A stretch of 33,979 nt of DNA from Nocardia asiatica NBRC 100129. Its GTDB lineage: Bacteria > Actinomycetota > Actinomycetes > Mycobacteriales > Mycobacteriaceae. Location: positions 1 to 33,979 of the forward strand of contig NZ_BAFS01000072.1 in assembly GCF_000308415.1 (NCBI RefSeq), written 5' to 3'. The notes beneath the pieces were generated by a model. That model did no database searches. It was not told the origin of the DNA and worked only from the letters and a program-made list of their open reading frames with translations. The translations under genes were made by a program, and so were the position numbers. This document shows positions 29,810 to 33,979 of the stretch, piece after piece. Within the stretch, counting starts at the first letter, position 1, and each line of letters begins with the position of its first letter.

Positions 29810-31465
29810 ATGGTGGAGACGCAACAGCACACCGGTGGCGGTCCGGCGGTCCCGGTGGGGACCGGCGACAGCGGATCGACGGCGGATATGGTCTGGGACG
29901 CCTGGGGTGTCCCGGCTGGGCACCAGGCACTTCCGGAACGAATCCGCGGTCTGCTGACGCAGGTCTTCGGAGTGTCCGGCAACCCGGTGGCGCGCCGCGA
30001 TGAGGGCGACGTGCCGCTGCGTGAATCGGCGCTGCCACAGGCGCGGCGAGCCGGGTTGATCGAGGTGGTCGGCGCCGGCAACGTGTCGGCCGAGCACCGC
30101 GATAGGTTGCGGCACGCCGGGGGGAAGAGTACGCCGGATCTGCTGCGCCGCCGGGCGAACAGCCCGCAGGACGCACCGGACGCGGTCGTCTTCCCCGCCG
30201 ATCACGATCAGGTTCTCGCCGTGCTGGCCTACTGCGCGGAGCACGCCGTGGCGGTGGTCCCGTTCGGCGGCGGCACCAGCGTGGTCGGCGGTGTCGATCC
30301 CGTGCGCGGTCGCTTCGACGCCGTGATAGCGCTGGACCTGCGCAGGCTCGACGGCGTCACCGACATCGATCCGGTCAGCGGCACCGTCACGCTCGGCGCG
30401 GGACTCACCGGTCCGCGCGCGGAGGAACTGCTGGGCGGGCACGGCCTTTCCCTCGGCCACTTCCCGCAGAGTTTCGAGTTCGCCACCATCGGCGGCTTCG
30501 CCGCGACCAGGTCGTCCGGCCAGGCATCGGCGGGTTACGGCCGGTTCGACGACATGGTGCAGCGGGTGCGGATCGCCACGCCCACCGGCACGCTGCACCT
30601 CGGCCGCGCCCCCGCCTCGGCGGCGGGCCCGGACCTGCGCGAGTTGTTCGTCGGTTCGGAAGGCACGCTCGGTGTGATCACCGAGGTCACCGTGCGGGTG
30701 CACCCGATCCCGGAAACCGTCGCGTACCAGGCGTGGTCGTTCCCCGACTTCGCGACCGGCGCCGCCGCCTTGCGCTCGGTGGTGCAGGCGGGCGCGGCGC
30801 CGACCGTGCTCCGGCTCTCCGACGAGGCGGAGACCGGGATCAACCTCGCTCGCTCCGGCGATATCGGCGGCAACCCGGTCGCCGGATGCCTGGCCGTCAC
30901 CACGTTCGAAGGCAGTGCGGCGCATGTCGCCGCGCGTAGCGCCGAGGCTGCCGCTCTGCTGGCCGCGGCGGGCGGTCGCCCTCTCGGTGAGACACCGGCC
31001 CGGGAGTGGGAACACGGACGTTTCGCCGCGCCGTACCTGCGCGACGCGCTGCTGGATGTCGGCGTGCTCTGCGAAACGCTGGAAACCGCCACCAGCTGGC
31101 GCGATCTGAGCGCCCTGAAAGCGAAGGTGACCGCGGCGCTGACCGACGCGCTCGGCGCGCAGGGAACCCCGCCCCTGGTCATGTGCCACATCTCGCACAC
31201 CTACCCGACCGGCGCGTCGCTGTACTTCACCGTCGTCGCCAAGCAACTCGACGACCCGCTGCCCCAGTGGCGGGCCGCCAAGCGCGCCGCGGGCGACGCC
31301 ATCGTCGCGGCGGGCGGCACCATCACCCATCACCACGCGGTGGGCACCGACCACCGTCCCTGGGTGCCGGACGAGGTGGGCGACCTCGGTGTGCGCGTGC
31401 TGCGCGCGGTGAAGGCCGAACTCGACCCCGCGGGCATCCTGAATCCCGGAAAGCTGGTGCCGTGA
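29810..31465 (+). CDS. FAD-linked oxidase, alkyl-dihydroxyacetone-phosphate synthase family
   Basis: The 551-aa flavoprotein belongs to the FAD-binding-4 (vanillyl-alcohol oxidase) family and is most like alkyl-DHAP synthase, which exchanges the acyl chain of acyl-DHAP for an alcohol in ether-lipid formation. It has the FAD motif VVPFGGGTSVVGGV, GSEGTLGVITEVTVRVHPIP, and the active-site stretch THHHAVGTDHRPW with the HHH motif of that enzyme. Its product would use dihydroxyacetone phosphate, the product of the neighbouring GlpD. ATG 29810 comes directly after the operator; there is no room for a Shine-Dalgarno, so the message is probably leaderless. It overlaps the lipid-kinase gene by GTGA. 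The actual reaction in bacteria is not settled. Confidence 0.88.
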   Translation: MVETQQHTGGGPAVPVGTGDSGSTADMVWDAWGVPAGHQALPERIRGLLTQVFGVSGNPVARRDEGDVPLRESALPQARRAGLIEVVGAGNVSAEHRDRLRHAGGKSTPDLLRRRANSPQDAPDAVVFPADHDQVLAVLAYCAEHAVAVVPFGGGTSVVGGVDPVRGRFDAVIALDLRRLDGVTDIDPVSGTVTLGAGLTGPRAEELLGGHGLSLGHFPQSFEFATIGGFAATRSSGQASAGYGRFDDMVQRVRIATPTGTLHLGRAPASAAGPDLRELFVGSEGTLGVITEVTVRVHPIPETVAYQAWSFPDFATGAAALRSVVQAGAAPTVLRLSDEAETGINLARSGDIGGNPVAGCLAVTTFEGSAAHVAARSAEAAALLAAAGGRPLGETPAREWEHGRFAAPYLRDALLDVGVLCETLETATSWRDLSALKAKVTAALTDALGAQGTPPLVMCHISHTYPTGASLYFTVVAKQLDDPLPQWRAAKRAAGDAIVAAGGTITHHHAVGTDHRPWVPDEVGDLGVRVLRAVKAELDPAGILNPGKLVP

Positions 31466-32394
31466 CCGAGTATTCGCCGGTGCGCAGGATCACCGTGGTG
31501 ACCAATCCGCACGGCAGGGGAGGCGACGCGGCGAGCGTCGCGATCGCCCGCCTGCGTGCGGGCGGCGCCGAGATCACCGAAGTGTGTGCCCCCTCGGCCG
31601 CCGAAACGGTTCGCCAGGTGCGGGATTCGGTCACAGCGGCGACACCGGATGCCGTGGTGTGTGTCGGCGGCGACGGCCTGATCAACGTGACGCTGCCCGC
31701 CGTCGCCGAGACCGGCGTCCCGCTCGGCATGGTTCCCGCGGGCACCGGCAACGATCTGGCCAGGGAACTCGGTGTGCCGACCGACGACCCGATCGCCGCC
31801 GCCGCGCTGGTGTTGCGCGGGCAGACCAAGACGATCGATCTCGGGCGGATCGAGTCTTCGGGGCCGCCGATGTGGTTCGCCACGGTGACCGGCACCGGAT
31901 TCGACGCGCGAGTCACCCTGCGCGCCAACGCGATGCGCTGGCCTAAGGGCAGGCTGCGTTACACCGTCGCCGCGCTGGCGGAGATCTCCGGGCGCTTCAC
32001 CGTGCCCTATCGGGTCGAGTTGGCCGGCGCGGTGACCGAGGGACTGACCAATCCCGGTGCGGGCTCGCTGCTGGAGACCGAGGCGGTGATGGTCGCGGTC
32101 GGCAATACCCGTACCTATGGCGGCGGCATGCTGATCTGCCCGGACGCGGTCATGGACGACGGACTGCTGGACCTTACCGTGGTCGGCGCGCTGTCGCGCG
32201 TGAAGATGCTGCGCCTGCTGCCCGCGCTGTCGGCGGGCAAACGTCAGGATCATCCGGAGGTCAAGCAGTTTCGCGCCGCGGCCGTCACGCTCAGCGCGGC
32301 GGGCGCGCCCGCGACCGCGGACGGCGAACCGGCGGGCACGCTGCCGATCACCATCCGCGCGGTACCCGCCGCGCTGACCGTCCTGGTGCCCTGA
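31462..32394 (+). CDS. dagK: Diacylglycerol kinase-like lipid kinase
   Basis: The 310-aa protein is a DAGK-catalytic-domain kinase of the DgkB/YegS type that phosphorylates diacylglycerol or a related lipid with ATP at the membrane. Motifs: VTNPHGRGGDA near the N-terminus, GGDG (69-72) in VVCVGGDGLINVTL, PAGTGND (92-98), and NTRTYGGGMLICPDAVMDDG near the C-terminus. GTG 31462 overlaps the flavoprotein's TGA (GTGA), so the two are coupled. The M. tuberculosis counterpart (Rv2252) is a diacylglycerol kinase linked to phosphatidylinositol mannosides, from memory. The substrate here is inferred. It ends 24 bp from the convergent kinase-like gene. Confidence 0.9.
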   Translation: MTEYSPVRRITVVTNPHGRGGDAASVAIARLRAGGAEITEVCAPSAAETVRQVRDSVTAATPDAVVCVGGDGLINVTLPAVAETGVPLGMVPAGTGNDLARELGVPTDDPIAAAALVLRGQTKTIDLGRIESSGPPMWFATVTGTGFDARVTLRANAMRWPKGRLRYTVAALAEISGRFTVPYRVELAGAVTEGLTNPGAGSLLETEAVMVAVGNTRTYGGGMLICPDAVMDDGLLDLTVVGALSRVKMLRLLPALSAGKRQDHPEVKQFRAAAVTLSAAGAPATADGEPAGTLPITIRAVPAALTVLVP

Positions 32395-32418
32395 CCGCCA
32401 CGGCGGGGCGCGTACCGG

Positions 32419-33183
32419 TCAGGCGAACGTCACGCAGCGCAGCCGGTCCACGGCCGCGCGGTCGACGATGACGACCGATCGTGACGCACCGGCCGGCGAC
32501 CGGTGCTCGGTCACCACCGCGCGCATGAGCTGCCGCCAGCGCCGCACGTGCAAGCGGAAGGCGACGTGATTGATCCGCCTGCCGCGGCTGTGCTGGCCCG
32601 CGCGGGCCACCGCGGCGGGCACGTCGAGCATGAGCAGGTGCAGTTCGCGGTCCGCCGCCCAGCGCGCGATCAGTGCCCGCGCCCAGCCGAACGTGGCGCA
32701 GTCGTGGATGACCACCGGTCCGGTGACCTCGCGCAACGCGGTGCGGATCGCCAGAAAGTGCGCGGCGTGCACCAGCGGACGCCACAGCAGGTAGGGCAGC
32801 CACCACAGCCGGGGTCGCCAGCGGTTGCGCGCCTGCATCGAGTCGAGCACCAGCACCCCGGTGTCGCTGCGCGACGGCGCGCTGGCCGCCGAGTCGGCGC
32901 CGAAGAACTTGCGCAGCGCGGTGCTCTTGCCCGCACCGGGGACGCCTGCGACGATCAGCGCGGCCGTGACCGGATACCGGATCTCCTCGATGGCGTGACC
33001 GCGCAGATCGTGCAGCGTGTCGGGGACCAGGATCGGCAGCCGGGGTTCCGGGGCGGCGGCGGGCCCGGCTTCGAGCGGGGGGTTCACCTCTCCCAGCGTC
33101 CGCAACGAACGCGAGTTCGGCAACCGGGAAAACCCTGGTTTCGCCGGAGAATTCAGCGGAGGGGGCGCGCCTGTCGTTTCCAT
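32419..33183 (-). CDS. P-loop kinase-like ATPase of unknown substrate
   Basis: The 254-aa product has a Walker A loop at 80-88 (GVPGAGKST), a strand ending in DSMQARNRW, VVIHDCATFGW, and a late helix-rich part reading LLMLDVPAAVARAGQHSRGR then AFRLHVRRWRQLM, a layout of zeta-toxin-like or nucleoside-type kinases. No antitoxin gene is visible, so a toxin role is not supported. The first 50 residues are Pro/Ala-rich and disordered. ATG 33183 has GGGGAGG directly adjacent, which is too close to be optimal; GTG at the GEVNPP position (about 33084) is an alternative. The upstream XRE regulator gene is on the same strand, and a palindrome 20 bp from the start matches one before that regulator. Confidence 0.75.
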   Translation of the reverse strand: METTGAPPPLNSPAKPGFSRLPNSRSLRTLGEVNPPLEAGPAAAPEPRLPILVPDTLHDLRGHAIEEIRYPVTAALIVAGVPGAGKSTALRKFFGADSAASAPSRSDTGVLVLDSMQARNRWRPRLWWLPYLLWRPLVHAAHFLAIRTALREVTGPVVIHDCATFGWARALIARWAADRELHLLMLDVPAAVARAGQHSRGRRINHVAFRLHVRRWRQLMRAVVTEHRSPAGASRSVVIVDRAAVDRLRCVTFA

Positions 33184-33202
33184 CCTCCCCAGGGTCCTCA
33201 GG

Positions 33203-33219
33203 TTGCCCGTTTCGGGCAA
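33203..33219. promoter_or_regulatory. 17-bp palindromic operator upstream of the kinase-like gene
   Basis: TTGCCCG-TTT-CGGGCAA is a perfect palindrome ending about 20 bp before the kinase-like ATG. A further half-site with TTTCGGACAA lies at 33229-33238. A closely related copy lies before the XRE regulator gene (33858-33874), so the XRE protein is the likely binder. Confidence 0.65.
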
Positions 33220-33245
33220 TATCGGACATTTCGGACAATGGCGCG

Positions 33246-33839
33246 TTACTCGCGTTTTCGGCCCGCCGATCGAGCGCGAAGATGCATTCGTTCGCCCTGG
33301 GACCCGAAAAGGCTCAGGATTTCCACCGGGCCCCGGCCCGCGCTGCCGAACCAATGCGGTTGCCGGGTGTCGAATTCCGCTGCCTCGCCCGGTCCGAGCA
33401 CGAGGTCGTGCTCGCCGAGCACCAGCCGGAGCCGTCCGGACAACACGTAGAGCCACTCGAAACCCTCGTGCACCTTCGGGTCGGGTTCGCCGCGGTCGGG
33501 CGGGATGACGATCTTGAACGCCTGCAGCGGCCCCGGCTGCCTGGTGAGCGGAACGATGGTGAACCCGTTCATCTTTCGCGCCGTGGTGTGCACTCGCGGA
33601 TCGGCGATCTTGGGCGCGGCGACCAGCTCGTCCAGCGGCACCTGATGGGCCATCGCGATCGGCAGCAGCAACTCCAGGCTGGCCTTGCGCTGACCGGACT
33701 CCAGTCGCGAGAGCGTGCTCTTGGAGATGCCGGTGCTCTCCGCCAGCGCGGTGAGCGTTACGTCGCGGCGGGTGCGCAGCGCCTTGAGTCGTGGGCCGAT
33801 GTCGGCGAGAGCCTGTGTGATGGCCGGTGGGGTGGACAT
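33246..33839 (-). CDS. XRE-family regulator with C-terminal cupin domain
   Basis: The 197-aa protein has a lambda-repressor-like HTH at about residues 15-70 (LKALRTRRDVTLTALAESTG, ISKSTLSRLESGQRKASLEL) and a cupin at 100-190 with VHEGFEWLYVLSGRLRLVLG and LVLGPGEAAEFDTRQPHWFG. XRE-cupin proteins usually sense a small molecule or metal through the cupin and repress nearby metabolic genes. ATG 33839; no strong Shine-Dalgarno. It is divergent from the FAD oxidoreductase at the window's end and precedes the kinase-like gene, with operator-like sequences in both spacers. The ligand is unknown. Confidence 0.92.
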   Translation of the reverse strand: MSTPPAITQALADIGPRLKALRTRRDVTLTALAESTGISKSTLSRLESGQRKASLELLLPIAMAHQVPLDELVAAPKIADPRVHTTARKMNGFTIVPLTRQPGPLQAFKIVIPPDRGEPDPKVHEGFEWLYVLSGRLRLVLGEHDLVLGPGEAAEFDTRQPHWFGSAGRGPVEILSLFGSQGERMHLRARSAGRKRE

Positions 33840-33857
33840 GTCACCAGTGCATCGCGT

Positions 33858-33874
33858 TTTCCCGTTTTTGGCAA
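33858..33874. promoter_or_regulatory. Degenerate operator copy upstream of the XRE-cupin gene
   Basis: TTTCCCG-TTT-TTGGCAA matches the palindrome at 33203-33219 at 14 of 17 positions, and both copies continue with AT-rich TAT and a CG. It lies between the divergent XRE gene and FAD oxidoreductase gene, fitting autoregulation and control of the oxidoreductase. Confidence 0.6.
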
Positions 33875-33930
33875 TATTCGTTGCTGAACTCGCCTGGCGG
33901 TCGGCACTCTGTCGGTGGAGGTGATCGCGA

Positions 33931-33979
33931 ATGAGCGAAACATATGACGTGGTGATCGTGGGCGGCGGCGCGGCGGGGC
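33931..33979 (+). CDS. FAD/NAD(P)-dependent oxidoreductase, 3' end outside the window
   Basis: Only the first 16 residues are seen: MSETYDVVIVGGGAAG, the dinucleotide-binding strand and GxGxxG loop of an FAD or NAD(P) oxidoreductase of the thioredoxin-reductase type. ATG 33931 follows GGAGG by nine bases. It is divergent from the XRE-cupin regulator, an arrangement often seen for such regulators and a reductase. The exact enzyme cannot be told. Confidence 0.75.
   Translation, partial: MSETYDVVIVGGGAAG

Noticed and set aside
29711..31354. N-terminal extension of the second TetR protein to 755 aa
   Set aside because: It is antisense to the flavoprotein and crosses the operator; the TetR domain begins right after TTG 29710.
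32419..33183. Zeta-type toxin of a toxin-antitoxin pair
   Set aside because: The P-loop and general layout are similar, but no small antitoxin gene is adjacent; the XRE-cupin neighbour is a metabolic-type regulator.

Overview
The window is high-GC, gene-dense actinobacterial DNA and most likely belongs to a Nocardia or a close relative in the Mycobacteriales. The evidence is a tig-clpP1-clpP2-clpX block with the actinobacterial pair of ClpP paralogues, an mIHF-type nucleoid protein, a KstR-like steroid operator, and a glpD/tetR/flavoprotein/lipid-kinase block that I recall as the Rv2249c-Rv2252 order of Mycobacterium tuberculosis. No rRNA, tRNA, IS element, prophage or CRISPR array was recognised. 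Species assignment is inference.

Layout. (1) 1-4.7 kb: two tandem, closely similar AfsR/LuxR-like NTPase regulators, the first cut by the window edge, closed by a perfect 14-bp hairpin. (2) 4.7-6.2 kb, minus strand: three small exported or putatively exported proteins; the two upstream ones are coupled by an ATGA overlap. (3) 6.7-10.1 kb, minus strand: a histidine-rich multi-pass membrane protein of unknown role and a phosphoketolase. (4) 10.3-15.9 kb, plus strand: an FKBP lipoprotein, trigger factor, ClpP1, ClpP2 and ClpX. This is a protein folding and degradation block, and its spacers carry a possible leaderless 33-codon ORF, a ClgR-like site, a LexA-like palindrome and a strong hairpin. 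(5) 16.0-17.7 kb: a STAS protein lacking the phosphorylatable serine, a small L7/L12 C-domain-like protein and a four-helix membrane protein. (6) 17.9-19.8 kb, minus strand: an AraC regulator, a ketosteroid isomerase with intact catalytic residues behind a KstR-box match, and a CMD/AhpD-like protein. (7) 19.8-21.2 kb: a spacer with two adjacent hairpins sharing the same loop, an mIHF-like protein outside its usual gmk neighbourhood, and a DoxX-like membrane protein. (8) 21.2-24.4 kb, minus strand: a YdeP-type molybdopterin oxidoreductase overlapping fdhD. (9) 24.4-25.8 kb: a 32-bp tandem repeat and an FHA-domain protein. (10) 26.2-27.5 kb: a TetR regulator and a GNAT acetyltransferase, the latter sharing a CTAG stop with convergent glpD. 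(11) 27.5-32.4 kb: glpD and a tetR on the minus strand, divergent from a flavoprotein and a diacylglycerol-kinase-like protein, with a 33-bp symmetric operator between them. (12) 32.4-34.0 kb: a P-loop kinase-like protein, an XRE-cupin regulator and the start of a divergent FAD oxidoreductase; two related operator copies suggest one regulon.

A recurring theme is the start signal. Several genes (FKBP, L7/L12-like, TetR, GNAT, flavoprotein, possibly a longer ClpX) have a -10-like hexamer (TANNNT or one base off) 6-7 nt before the start codon, the pattern expected for leaderless actinobacterial transcripts. The metabolic genes point to flexible carbon use: phosphoketolase (acetyl-phosphate), glycerol-3-phosphate oxidation linked to ether/phospholipid chemistry, formate or related Mo-enzyme chemistry, and a steroid step.
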